A stretch of DNA of 40,878 nt from Prevotella sp. UBA7551 (GTDB lineage: Bacteria > Bacteroidota > Bacteroidia > Bacteroidales > Bacteroidaceae): positions 4,397 to 45,274 of the forward strand of contig DLLX01000069.1 in the NCBI GenBank assembly GCA_002479145.1, given 5' to 3'. The stretch's first letter is position 1; every line of letters begins with the position of its first letter. Positions 16,607 through 24,508 of the stretch are shown here, piece after piece. The position numbers were made by a program, and so were the translations under genes. The notes below the pieces were generated by a model. It did no database searches, had not been told where the DNA came from, and saw only the letters and a list, made by a program, of their open reading frames with translations.

Positions 16607-16643
16607 AGAAAAGGTCGTTTCCAAAACGGAAACGGCCTTTTCT
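16607..16643 (+). terminator. Rho-independent terminator of gap
   Basis: AGAAAAGGTCGTTTCC (16607-16622) pairs with GGAAACGGCCTTTTCT (16628-16643), 16 base pairs with one T-G pair and loop AAAAC. The 3' arm ends in TTTTCT. It lies 78 bases after the gap stop. Confidence 0.85.
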
Positions 16644-16761
16644 CGTATCGTTCAGAGAGTGGCTCGGGCTTCACCACAGGCATTTTCACAGCAACGTGGC
16701 GTCGCAGAGAGATGCCAAGGGGTTTTTCACAGATTGGGTTGGGTAATTCATGGAAATAATG

Positions 16762-16769
16762 TAACTTTG
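16762..16769 (+). promoter_or_regulatory. Promoter for the DMP19-family gene (and probably smpB-map)
   Basis: TAACTTTG followed by C (16762-16769), with TTGG at 16739-16742 and a 19-base spacer, so the -33 has one mismatch. It lies 28 bases before the ATG at 16798. Confidence 0.55.
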
Positions 16770-16797
16770 CAAACGATATAGACAGAAAAATCAAAGG

Positions 16798-17322
16798 ATG
16801 GAGAACGACAAGATGATTACGGTCACAGTGAGCGATGCAGCCCTGCGCAAAGCGGCTGAAGCAGGGATGGACGAGTTTGTCAAGACGTTCGAAGAGGCCA
16901 TCAAGCAAGCCATTGGCGGGCAGCTGACCAGTGAGAATATGGCGCATCTCAATGCTGACCAGATTACGCTGTTGGGCTGGAACTACCTTCATGAAGAGGT
17001 TTCCGACGGCGGCTACGTACAACTCATATACAACGGACTGGGCGCGTTCATCTTCAAAAACCCCTTTGCCCGCATGATGCGGGAGTGGGGATTGCAGGAT
17101 TTTTACCTCCATCTACAACGGTGTAAGAAGTGGTACACGAAGTATCATGAGCAATTAGAGCGCGAGATGAGTGATGAGGAATTCATGGCTGTCTACGAGC
17201 AAATGCCCGAATTTGACGACTTCGATGATGACTTCGTGGTCAATGAGGAAAAGTGGACGGCACAAATCGCCGCCTACATTGATGACCACATCAGCGACTT
17301 TGCACAAATAACAGAGCCTTGA
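16798..17322 (+). CDS. DMP19 family (DUF4375-like) protein of unknown function
   Basis: 174 residues, cytoplasmic, acidic, no signal peptide or membrane segment. The central segment with WNYLHEEVSDGGYVQLIYNG (about residues 60-80), then GLGAFIFKNPFARMMREWG, resembles the DMP19/DUF4375 pattern in which an 'E-x-N/S-GG-x-x-Q-x-F/Y-x-N' core is followed by a small helical domain. The C-terminus has a very acidic run (MPEFDDFDDDFVV). Members elsewhere are proposed DNA mimics or regulators of transcription factors; no function can be assigned here. It lies 30 bases before smpB and probably shares its transcript. The family assignment is moderately confident. Confidence 0.75.
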   Translation: MENDKMITVTVSDAALRKAAEAGMDEFVKTFEEAIKQAIGGQLTSENMAHLNADQITLLGWNYLHEEVSDGGYVQLIYNGLGAFIFKNPFARMMREWGLQDFYLHLQRCKKWYTKYHEQLEREMSDEEFMAVYEQMPEFDDFDDDFVVNEEKWTAQIAAYIDDHISDFAQITEP

Positions 17323-17352
17323 CGGAGCTGCACACCCAACCAATGATAGCGC

Positions 17353-17832
17353 ATGAATAAGGAAGCACAAGAGATAAGGAAGAAAAGTCCCGTACAAATA
17401 CGCAACAAGAAGGCTTCGTTTGAATACTTCTTTGTGGACACTTTCACAGCGGGCATCGTGCTGACGGGCACGGAAATCAAGTCCATCCGGGCAGGCAAGG
17501 CATCGCTTACCGACTCTTACTGCTATATCACACGCGGTGAGATATGGGTGGAGGGCATGAGCATCTCGCCCTATTTCTACGGCTCCTACGCCAACCACGA
17601 GGCCAAAAGAACCCGCAAGCTGTTGCTCAACCGCAGGGAAATCAGACGATTGGAGGCCGAGACCAAGACGCCAGGCTACACTATTGTGCCCACGCTGGTG
17701 TTTATCGACGAGCACGGACGGGCAAAGATGGACATCGCACTCGCCCGTGGAAAGAAGCTGTACGACAAGCGTCAGACGCTCAAGGAGAAGGAAGACCGCA
17801 GAGAGATGGACCGCGCCGTGAAGCGGTTTTAG
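17353..17832 (+). CDS. smpB: SsrA-binding protein SmpB
   Basis: Binds tmRNA and delivers it to stalled ribosomes for trans-translation. 159 residues with the OB-fold core: NKKASFEYFF, GIVLTGTEIKSIRAGKASL (the classic SmpB segment near residues 38-55), the ISPYFYGSYANHEAKRTRKL loop and GRAKMDIALARGKKLYDKR. The basic C-terminal tail (KEKEDRREMDRAVKRF) is the part that enters the mRNA channel. Length is typical. The tmRNA gene ssrA is not in this window. It lies 30 bases after the DMP19-family gene and 48 bases before map. Confidence 0.96.
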   Translation: MNKEAQEIRKKSPVQIRNKKASFEYFFVDTFTAGIVLTGTEIKSIRAGKASLTDSYCYITRGEIWVEGMSISPYFYGSYANHEAKRTRKLLLNRREIRRLEAETKTPGYTIVPTLVFIDEHGRAKMDIALARGKKLYDKRQTLKEKEDRREMDRAVKRF

Positions 17833-17880
17833 CCCTATGCGGCACGACAAGGCCGCCTTAATAGGAAAAGGAAATATAAG

Positions 17881-18750
17881 ATGATAAACTTTAAAAAGAA
17901 AAGGAGATGGCATTGCCTCTCCGGACAGCAGCCGACAGAGATGGACTTGCGCATCATAGAGGCTGAGAACAAAGGCAAGCTGGTGCCCACACGCGATATG
18001 GTCAAGACACCCGAGCAAATCGAGGGCATACGGAAGGCCGGGGAAATCAACAGCGGCTGCCTCGACGCCGTGGCTGAAATGATACGCCCGGGCATCTCCA
18101 CAAAGGAGATAGACGACGTGTGCGTGGCCTACTGCAAAGCCCACAACGCCATCTCGGCCACACTCGGTTACGAGGGATTCCCGGCAAGCCTGTGCACCAG
18201 TATCAACGAGGTCGTGGCACATGGCATTCCCAAAGAGAAGGACATACTGAAGCCTGGGGACATCGTCAACGTGGACATCACGTTGGGATACAACGGCTAT
18301 TATGGTGACGCATCGCGCATGTTCATCATCGGTGGCAAGACAACACCCGAGAAAGAGCAGCTCGTCCGTGTGACGAAGGAGTGCCTTGACATCGGTGCGG
18401 AGGCGGCAAAGCCCTACGGTTTTACCGGCGACATTGGCCATGCCATCCAGAAACATGCCGAAAAGTACGGATATGGCGTGGTGCGCGACCTTTGCGGGCA
18501 CGGCGTAGGGCTGCAAATGCACGAGGAGCCGGAGATATTACACTATGGACACCGCGGAACGGGCATGCTGCTTGTGCCGGGTATGGTGTTCACCATCGAG
18601 CCAATGATCAACATGGGCACCTGGAAAGTATTCATAGATGCCGATGACCCCTACGGGTGGGAGGTCATTACCGGCGACGAGAAGCCTTCGGCACAGTGGG
18701 AGCACACGTTCCTTATGACCGAAAACGGCGTGGAGATTCTGTCTGAATAA
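17881..18750 (+). CDS. map: Methionine aminopeptidase, type I
   Basis: Removes the initiator methionine from new proteins. 289 residues: an N-terminal extension of about 45 residues (KKRRWHCLSGQQPTE, basic, with one Cys) followed by the pita-bread catalytic domain. The five metal ligands are visible: D132 (NVDITLGY), D143 (YYGDASR), H207 (GHGVGLQMHEEP), E240 (FTIEPM) and E274 (WEHTF). The extension makes it longer than E. coli Map (264) and like the longer MetAP-I forms of some Firmicutes and Bacteroidota. An internal ATG at 17941 could give a shorter protein. It follows smpB by 48 bases. Confidence 0.95.
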   Translation: MINFKKKRRWHCLSGQQPTEMDLRIIEAENKGKLVPTRDMVKTPEQIEGIRKAGEINSGCLDAVAEMIRPGISTKEIDDVCVAYCKAHNAISATLGYEGFPASLCTSINEVVAHGIPKEKDILKPGDIVNVDITLGYNGYYGDASRMFIIGGKTTPEKEQLVRVTKECLDIGAEAAKPYGFTGDIGHAIQKHAEKYGYGVVRDLCGHGVGLQMHEEPEILHYGHRGTGMLLVPGMVFTIEPMINMGTWKVFIDADDPYGWEVITGDEKPSAQWEHTFLMTENGVEILSE

Positions 18751-18776
18751 ACCGGTTTAAGACTTCGTCAGCGCAA

Positions 18777-18820
18777 CAGTTCACAGCAAAACGACCTGCT
18801 TTGCCGTCAAACGTGAACTG
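18777..18820. other. Structured element between map and tsaD
   Basis: CAGTTCAC (18777-18784) pairs with GTGAACTG (18813-18820), and inside it GCAAA (18786-18790) pairs with TTTGC (18800-18804). The nested stems lie 26 bases after the map stop and 9-21 bases before the tsaD start. No T-run follows, so it may be an RNA structure affecting tsaD translation or mRNA stability rather than a terminator. Confidence 0.45.
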
Positions 18821-18841
18821 TACTGAAACATGAGTATTGGC

Positions 18842-19867
18842 ATGAGCGATATATATATATTAGGTATAGAGAGCAGTTGTGACGACACCTCGGCTGCCGT
18901 TCTGCGCAACGGGGTAATCCTAAGCAACGTCACAGCCTCGCAAGAGGTACACAGAGCCTACGGAGGGGTGGTGCCGGAGCTGGCCTCAAGGGCACATCAA
19001 CAGAACGTGGTGCCCGTAGTTGACCAGGCCATCAAGCGCGCGGGAATCGTCAAAGAGGACCTTTCCGCCGTGGCTTTCACAAGAGGTCCGGGGCTGATGG
19101 GTTCGCTGTTGGTCGGCGTAAACTTCGCCAAAGGGTTTGCACGCGCACTGGGCATCCCACTGATAGATGTCAATCACCTGCAAGGTCACGTCATGGCACA
19201 CTTCATAAAGGAAAGCGAAGACGACACAGACGCACCTCCTTTCCCCTTCATCTGCCTGTTGGTGAGCGGCGGCAACTCCCAAATCGTCAAAGTGAACGCT
19301 TACAACGACATGGAGGTGCTGGGGCAAACGATAGACGACGCGGCGGGTGAGGCCATCGACAAATGTTCCAAAGTGATGGGGTTGGGATATCCTGGAGGAC
19401 CCATTATCGACAAGCTGGCACGTCAAGGCGACCCAAAAGCCTACCAGTTTTCGGAGCCACACATCCCTGGATACGACTATTCCTTCTCGGGACTAAAGAC
19501 CTCTTTCCTCTACAATCTGCGCAAATGGGTGGCAGAGGATGCCGACTTCGTGGAACGACACAAGGAGGATTTGGCGGCAAGTCTGGAATACACGGTCGTA
19601 GATATACTGATGAAGAAGCTGCGGTTGGCCGTCAAGGACACGGGCATAAAGCATGTCGCAGTGGCTGGAGGGGTGTCGGCTAACACTGGACTACGCAACG
19701 CTTTTCGCGATTATGCGACACGATATGGATGGAAAATCTATATTCCCAAATTCAGTTATACGACGGACAATGCGGCAATGATAGCCTGTGTAGGCACCTT
19801 TAAGTACCGTGACCACGACTTTGCGTCAATAGACTTGCCTGCGTTCAGCAAGGTAACATTCAAGTAA
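18842..19867 (+). CDS. tsaD: tRNA N6-threonylcarbamoyladenosine (t6A37) transferase subunit TsaD
   Basis: Transfers threonylcarbamoyl from TC-AMP to A37 of ANN-decoding tRNAs, with TsaB and TsaE. The ASKHA-fold protein starts MSDIYILGIESSCDDTSAAV; the alternative ATG at 18830 would add four residues (MSIG). Iron-binding region: VNHLQGHVMAHF (HxxxH-type) near residue 110; ATP-site segments LLVSGGNSQIV, DDAAGEAIDK, YSFSGLKTSF and VAVAGGVSANTGLR are all clear, and the last conserved YTTDNAAMIA carries the C-terminal metal-site Asp. 341 residues, normal for the family. It is followed 20 bases later by the CinA-like gene. Confidence 0.96.
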   Translation: MSDIYILGIESSCDDTSAAVLRNGVILSNVTASQEVHRAYGGVVPELASRAHQQNVVPVVDQAIKRAGIVKEDLSAVAFTRGPGLMGSLLVGVNFAKGFARALGIPLIDVNHLQGHVMAHFIKESEDDTDAPPFPFICLLVSGGNSQIVKVNAYNDMEVLGQTIDDAAGEAIDKCSKVMGLGYPGGPIIDKLARQGDPKAYQFSEPHIPGYDYSFSGLKTSFLYNLRKWVAEDADFVERHKEDLAASLEYTVVDILMKKLRLAVKDTGIKHVAVAGGVSANTGLRNAFRDYATRYGWKIYIPKFSYTTDNAAMIACVGTFKYRDHDFASIDLPAFSKVTFK

Positions 19868-19887
19868 AACACTTAGCAAAAAGGACT

Positions 19888-20415
19888 ATGGAGTTTGAGA
19901 CCAAAATCATTTCACGCCAAATCGGAGATCTGCTCTATGCCTCCGGCCTCTCGCTGGGTACGGCAGAGAGCTGCACGGGCGGCCTGATCAGCGAGGCTAT
20001 CGTCGCCACTCCCGGTGCCTCCAATTATTTCAAGGGAAGCATAGTGAGCTACACCAACGAAGTGAAGGAGAAACTTCTCAAGGTGAGCCACCAGGTGTTG
20101 GAGGAAAAAACAGCCGTATGTGAGGAGGTAGCCCGCCAAATGGCAAGCGGTGTAATGAACCTATTAGACGTCGATTTTGCCATAGCGTCGACCGGAATAG
20201 CTGGTCCGGGCGGAGGAACAAAGGACATTCCCGTCGGCACAATATGGATTGCATACGGCAATCGGGACGAAATTCGCACGCTGAAACTTACAGATAACTT
20301 TGGAAGAGACATCAACATTGCCATCGCCACCAACAAAGCCATGCGCCTGATGAACGGTTTTCTGGAGGAAAAGCTTCCCAAAGAACTTCCCGAAACCAAC
20401 GAAAGTCGATGGTAA
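19888..20415 (+). CDS. pncC: CinA C-terminal domain protein (nicotinamide-nucleotide amidohydrolase, PncC)
   Basis: Deamidates nicotinamide mononucleotide to nicotinate mononucleotide, recycling NAD breakdown products. 175 residues, the stand-alone CinA C-terminal domain: catalytic Ser/Lys region LGTAESCTGGLISEA (about residues 28-42), SYTNEVKEKLLKV, and STGIAGPGGGTKDIPVGTIW. The molybdopterin-binding-like N-terminal half of full CinA is absent. It starts 20 bases after tsaD and is likely co-transcribed with it. The assignment of PncC activity follows the family; the same domain is often annotated as competence/damage-inducible protein CinA. Confidence 0.9.
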   Translation: MEFETKIISRQIGDLLYASGLSLGTAESCTGGLISEAIVATPGASNYFKGSIVSYTNEVKEKLLKVSHQVLEEKTAVCEEVARQMASGVMNLLDVDFAIASTGIAGPGGGTKDIPVGTIWIAYGNRDEIRTLKLTDNFGRDINIAIATNKAMRLMNGFLEEKLPKELPETNESRW

Positions 20416-20457
20416 GTGATAAAAAAGCCTAATTCAATACATTTGCAACAAGAAAGT

Positions 20458-20488
20458 TTTGTGCGTCAAGAAATTTTCATTAACTTTG
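20458..20488 (+). promoter_or_regulatory. Promoter for rpmB-rpmG-DUF4295
   Basis: TTTG (20458-20461), 19-base spacer, TAACTTTG followed by CA (20481-20488). A full consensus match, with an AT-rich leader of about 45 bases before the rpmB ATG, as expected for ribosomal protein genes in this phylum. Confidence 0.75.
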
Positions 20489-20540
20489 CACTCTGTTTGG
20501 AATAGGTATCAATTAACGAATTAGAAACTTAAAGATAGCA

Positions 20541-20825
20541 ATGTCTAAGATTTGTCAAATCACGGGAAAGAAGGCACAGCTGGGCAACAATGTGTCTCAC
20601 TCGAAGCACCGCACCAAGCGCAGCTTTGACGTAAACCTTTTCAGCAAGAAATTCTATTATGTAGAGGAGAATTGCTGGATTAGCCTTAAAATCTCAGCTT
20701 CCGGCCTCCGTATGATTAACAAGGTCGGACTTGATGCCGCAATAAAGCAAGCTGTTGCCAAAGGTTACCTCAACTGGAAGGACATCAAAGTGATTGCCGA
20801 CGGCAACGAGGATGCTAAAAACTAA
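20541..20825 (+). CDS. rpmB: 50S ribosomal protein L28 (bL28)
   Basis: Large-subunit ribosomal protein near the E site. 94 residues, basic. The family start MSKICQITGKKAQLGNNVSHS and the SFDVNLFSKKFYY and ISLKISASGLRMINKVGLD segments are diagnostic of the Bacteroidota L28. It is slightly longer at the C-terminus (DGNEDAKN) than the usual 80-90 residues. First gene of a three-gene ribosomal operon rpmB-rpmG-DUF4295, with 28 bases before rpmG. Confidence 0.96.
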   Translation: MSKICQITGKKAQLGNNVSHSKHRTKRSFDVNLFSKKFYYVEENCWISLKISASGLRMINKVGLDAAIKQAVAKGYLNWKDIKVIADGNEDAKN

Positions 20826-20853
20826 AGGATAAGCGAAGGAGAACGATAAGACA

Positions 20854-21042
20854 ATGGCAAAGAAAGCAAAAGGCAACAGAGTCCAAGTGATTCTTGAATG
20901 CACTGAAATGAAGAATAGTGGTCTGCCCGGCACAAGCCGTTATGTCACCACAAAGAACCGTAAAAATACTCCGGGTCGTCTTGAGTTGAAGAAATATAAT
21001 CCGATTCTCAAGAAGATGACCGTACACAAGGAGATTAAGTAA
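20854..21042 (+). CDS. rpmG: 50S ribosomal protein L33 (bL33)
   Basis: Small large-subunit ribosomal protein, 62 residues. Family features: MAKKAKGNRVQVILECTE, the YVTTKNRKNTPGRLELKKY segment and the final basic HKEIK. Only one Cys is visible, so it is the zinc-free form. It is 25 bases upstream of the DUF4295 gene. Start at ATG 20854. Confidence 0.95.
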   Translation: MAKKAKGNRVQVILECTEMKNSGLPGTSRYVTTKNRKNTPGRLELKKYNPILKKMTVHKEIK

Positions 21043-21067
21043 TCCAACTAAAAGGAATTCATAGACT

Positions 21068-21226
21068 ATGGCAAAGAAAGCGGTCGCTACCCTCCATGAA
21101 GGCTCAACGGATGGTCGCGCTTATACGAAAGTAATCAAAATGGTCAAGAGTCCGAAGACTGGCGCATACATCTTCGACGAGAAAATGGTGCCCAACGATG
21201 CCGTACAGGACTTCTTCAAGAAGTAA
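21068..21226 (+). CDS. DUF4295 small basic protein (proposed Bacteroidota ribosomal protein bL38)
   Basis: 52 residues starting MAKKAVATLHEGSTDGRAYT and ending FDEKMVPNDAVQDFFKK. Too short for many gene finders but clearly coding: it follows rpmG by 25 bases in the conserved Bacteroidota order rpmB-rpmG-DUF4295, and the KVIKMVKSPKTGAYIFDEKM core is the DUF4295 pattern. The family is restricted to Bacteroidota. From memory, a cryo-EM structure of the Flavobacterium ribosome placed it on the large subunit under the name bL38; I cannot verify this here. It ends 29 bases before a terminator. Confidence 0.88.
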   Translation: MAKKAVATLHEGSTDGRAYTKVIKMVKSPKTGAYIFDEKMVPNDAVQDFFKK

Positions 21227-21255
21227 AACGATTTACTAAAGATAAAACATCTATG

Positions 21256-21283
21256 AAAGGCTGCAATGCAAGTTGCGGCCTTT
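21256..21283 (+). terminator. Terminator of the rpmB operon
   Basis: AAAGGCTGCAA (21256-21266) pairs with TTGCGGCCTTT (21273-21283), with one T-G pair and loop TGCAAG, followed by T and GTCG. It lies 29 bases after the DUF4295 stop. Confidence 0.8.
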
Positions 21284-21432
21284 TGTCGTATATAGGGTCT
21301 TGTTATAAGCGGCCCATAAGAACATCTCACAAATTATGATAAGCTGAAGTCTGCAGTTAGATCAACAGCCCTGACTTCGAGTGGCAATGGCATCTAAGGC
21401 AGAATCAAGCCAGACGAACGGCCAAAAAGCCA

Positions 21433-22389
21433 TTACCGCTCCAAGTAATAGTAGGTATAAGACCCCTTCGCATACCGCTTGGGACGCTGCCCAGCACGCA
21501 ACTGATGATAGAGCCGCCACGCCTCGGCATAATAACGTGGCATAGGGCCATTGGTCTTGTAGTATAAGGGGAGATAAGCACAGAAAGTCGGCAGATCACG
21601 ATTGAGCAAAAAGCCCATCAACTGGTAGTTGGCACTCTTGCTGGTGACATGATTCAGAATCGAGTCGGGAGTGAGAAGGGAATGCACCTGCGGCGATGGT
21701 CGCATCACTTTGCCCTCGCCTACCAAGCGATAATAGAACAGACTGTCTGTCAGATGCCCCGTTCTCGCAACGGCATAGATAGTCAGCATCGATGTAACAG
21801 AGTCAGGTCGCTCCAGACTTTGCGCCACAACGAGCGCCTCGCGATAGCGCCGTTGGTCTATCAGATACTCCATCCGTGCCCGCTTATGAAACTCCCTGTC
21901 ACTGTTGCCCAGCAGACCCACAAAGAGAAACATGAGGGCAAGTGTGCCCAAATTGATCCAATACAACTGTGAGAATGCCCCTACCCTCCGTTCCTCAGGC
22001 TCATAGGGCTGATAACGCACCGCCTGAATGATGGCCGGGACGATGATAAAGAGCAAGAAAGGAACTGCCAACCACCAACTCCCGAAGTCAGCACGCACGG
22101 TTACATCGGGGCTGATGCCAGTCAACCAGGCCAACAACAGGAGCGAAGGCGCATACGTCAGCGCATAACAACGACGATGAAGGCGGGCGAAGAACTGCAC
22201 CGTCACTTGCAGCAACAGCAAGACCAGTGTGATTATCAAGGCGCCAATGAACGGCTCATAATGCGTTTTTCCCCCTGAAGCAAGGAACTGTGTGACGACA
22301 AGAATGTCGGCCTGATAGCAGTAAAGGTAGCAAAACGTGAGCACGCTGAACACTACCGCACACAATACCTGAAGAAAACTTCTACGCAT
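21433..22389 (-). CDS. Multi-pass inner-membrane protein of unknown function
   Basis: 318 residues. About five hydrophobic segments occur in the first half: residues about 7-27, 44-66 (FIGALIITLVLLLLQVTVQF), 75-93, 104-125 and 143-163 (LYWINLGTLALMFLFVGLLG). The second half is soluble and helical, with paired motifs such as MEYLIDQRRYREALVVAQSL and YQLMGFLLNRDLPTFCAYLP that look like degenerate TPR-type helices. It resembles Bacteroidales hypothetical membrane proteins (possibly the DUF6057 group; not certain). The ATG overlaps the end of glgB by eight bases, which means translational coupling and suggests a link to glycogen metabolism or to the MORN protein; no function can be assigned. Confidence 0.8.
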   Translation of the reverse strand: MRRSFLQVLCAVVFSVLTFCYLYCYQADILVVTQFLASGGKTHYEPFIGALIITLVLLLLQVTVQFFARLHRRCYALTYAPSLLLLAWLTGISPDVTVRADFGSWWLAVPFLLFIIVPAIIQAVRYQPYEPEERRVGAFSQLYWINLGTLALMFLFVGLLGNSDREFHKRARMEYLIDQRRYREALVVAQSLERPDSVTSMLTIYAVARTGHLTDSLFYYRLVGEGKVMRPSPQVHSLLTPDSILNHVTSKSANYQLMGFLLNRDLPTFCAYLPLYYKTNGPMPRYYAEAWRLYHQLRAGQRPKRYAKGSYTYYYLER

Positions 22390-24487
22390 GGTCGTCTTTC
22401 TTTTTTCGCAGTACCACCGCCGAGCGCGCAGGAATGTAGAGCTTCAGCCAGCCCTTGTGCTCTTTGGCATAAAGCGGGTCAGCATTGGTGAGATGTACCA
22501 CCGTGTCATCGGCAAGGCCATTTCCGCCAAACTCTCGTGCATCGGTGTTGAGCACCACTTCCCAAGCGCCCTCCCCGACCAACAGTCCATAGTCGGTATA
22601 GGAGCGAGATGGCGAGAAGTTGAACACGAAAAGCAGCCATCCCCGCTCGTATGCAAGCACCTGGTCGCCGTCATTGTGCCAAATTTCCTGCACGGGCGTG
22701 TCGTTAAAGTCCGGCTCACTCTTCACTACCTCCAGCATTCTGCGGTCAAAATCGCCGAGATAGTGGTAGCAAAGTGTCGGGTCATCGACCAAATTCCACT
22801 GCCTCCGGGCATATTTGTAGCTCCATCCGTTGCCCTCGCGCGGGAAATCGATCCACTCTGGATGGCCAAACTCGTTGCCCATGAAGTTGAGATACCCCCC
22901 ATTGATGGCGCCGATGGTCACGAGTCGTATCATCTTGTGCAGCGCAATGCCGCGATGCACCGCCTCATTTTCATCACCAATGCGGAAATGCCAGTACATA
23001 TCAGCATCGACCAGACGGAATATAATCGTCTTGTCGCCCACCAATGCTTGGTCATGACTCTCACAGTAGGAGATGGTCTTCTCGTCGGCACGCCGATTTT
23101 TGACCTCCCAAAATATGCTGCTTGGCTTCCACTCTTCGTCACGCCGCTCCTTGATGGTCTTGATCCAGTAGTCGGGTATGTTCATCGCCATGCGGTAGTC
23201 GAAGCCATAGCCACCGTCCTCAAAGCGTGCGGCGAGTCCCGGCATGCCCGACACTTCCTCGGCAATCGTCAGGGCATTGGGGTTGACCTCGTGTACAAGA
23301 CGGTTTGCCAGCGTCAGGTAGCAGATGGCATTGTCGTCCTGATGCCCATTGAAGTAATCGGCGTAGTTGGTGAATGCCTCCCCCAAACCGTGGCTGTAGT
23401 AGAGCATCGACGTGACACCATCAAAACGGAAACCATCAAAACGGAACTCCTCCAGCCAGTACTTGCAGTTGGAAAGCAGAAAATGGATGACATTGTCCTT
23501 CCCGTAGTCGAAGCAAAGGCTGTCCCAGGCGGGATGCTCATGGCGTTCACCGGGATAGAAATACTGGTTGGGGTCACCCGCAAGATTGGCCAACCCCTCC
23601 ACTTCGTTCTTCACGGCGTGGGAATGTACGATGTCCATGATGACGGCAATTCCCAGCCGGTGAGCCTCATCTATCAGCCGTTTCAACTCCTCCGGAGTTC
23701 CGAAACGACTGCTCGGAGCGAAGAATGAGCTGACATGATAGCCGAACGAGCCGTAGTAAGGATGCTCCTGCACAGCCATTATCTGGATGGCATTGTATCC
23801 ATCGCGGACAATTCGCGGCAGGATGCGCTCGCGAAACTCACTGTACGTGCCCACTTTCTCCTCATCCTGCGCCATACCGATGTGGCACTCGTAAATCAAA
23901 AGAGGCTTTGTCTGTGGACACAACGGCTTCGACCGCCAACGGTACGGAGTCTTGGGCGACCAGACTTGGGCAGAAAAGATATGCGTCTGCTCGTCCTGCA
24001 CCACACGATTGGCCCAAGCCGGGATGCGCTCTCCTTCCCCTCCATCCCACTTGACGTGCATTTTGTAGAGCTGTCCGTGGCTCAGTGCAGCGGCGGGAAG
24101 CGTCAGCTCCCAGTTTTCCGTGTCCTCTATGCGATGGCAGCGATAAGCATCAAGTTCCTTCCACCCGCTGAAGTCACCCACAAGACAGATGCCTGTGGCA
24201 TGGGGTGCCCACTCACGGAACACCCATCCCCTGTCCGTTCGGTGCAGCCCGAAGTATTCATGGCCATTGGCAAAGTCGGATAAAGTCTGCTTGCCATGGT
24301 TGGTGAGCTGGTCTATCTTCCACAGCGCATGGTCATGGCGGCCCCGGATGGCATCCTCATAGGGCTCCAAATAAGGGTCATTGCGCACGATTCCGATGTG
24401 CTCCGTCGTCTCTTTTCGTGCCTCCAGCTTGCTGGTCAAGTTTCTTTTTCGGGTCGTTTTCTTCCCCGTTATCTTTCTCTTCGCCAT
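22382..24487 (-). CDS. glgB: 1,4-alpha-glucan branching enzyme, eukaryote-like GH13_8 type
   Basis: Makes alpha-1,6 branches in glycogen. 701 residues: basic N-terminal extension (MAKRKITGKKTTRKRNLTSK), CBM48 domain (about 80-190, FREWAPHATGICLVGDFSGW), GH13 catalytic barrel (about 195-580) and C-terminal beta domain. The four GH13 regions are visible: DIVHSH (I), GFRFDGVTSM with nucleophile D356 (II), TIAEEVSGMP with acid E410 (III) and ESHDQ with D479 (IV). NEVEGLANLAG, FRFDGVTSMLYYSHG and FMGNEFGHPEWIDFPREGN place it with the eukaryote-like branching enzymes rather than the common E. coli type. It lies 21 bases after the MORN gene and overlaps the next gene by eight bases. No glycogen synthase or phosphorylase is nearby. 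Confidence 0.93.
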   Translation of the reverse strand: MAKRKITGKKTTRKRNLTSKLEARKETTEHIGIVRNDPYLEPYEDAIRGRHDHALWKIDQLTNHGKQTLSDFANGHEYFGLHRTDRGWVFREWAPHATGICLVGDFSGWKELDAYRCHRIEDTENWELTLPAAALSHGQLYKMHVKWDGGEGERIPAWANRVVQDEQTHIFSAQVWSPKTPYRWRSKPLCPQTKPLLIYECHIGMAQDEEKVGTYSEFRERILPRIVRDGYNAIQIMAVQEHPYYGSFGYHVSSFFAPSSRFGTPEELKRLIDEAHRLGIAVIMDIVHSHAVKNEVEGLANLAGDPNQYFYPGERHEHPAWDSLCFDYGKDNVIHFLLSNCKYWLEEFRFDGFRFDGVTSMLYYSHGLGEAFTNYADYFNGHQDDNAICYLTLANRLVHEVNPNALTIAEEVSGMPGLAARFEDGGYGFDYRMAMNIPDYWIKTIKERRDEEWKPSSIFWEVKNRRADEKTISYCESHDQALVGDKTIIFRLVDADMYWHFRIGDENEAVHRGIALHKMIRLVTIGAINGGYLNFMGNEFGHPEWIDFPREGNGWSYKYARRQWNLVDDPTLCYHYLGDFDRRMLEVVKSEPDFNDTPVQEIWHNDGDQVLAYERGWLLFVFNFSPSRSYTDYGLLVGEGAWEVVLNTDAREFGGNGLADDTVVHLTNADPLYAKEHKGWLKLYIPARSAVVLRKKKDDHA

Positions 24488-24508
24488 TTTTTGACTCTGT
24501 TATCCGTT

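Noticed and set aside
17155..18522. 455-codon minus-strand open frame across smpB and map
   Set aside because: It is antisense to two clearly conserved genes, has no promoter, and resembles no family.
22388..23728. 446-codon plus-strand open frame inside glgB
   Set aside because: Antisense to the conserved GH13 domain of glgB, with no independent support.
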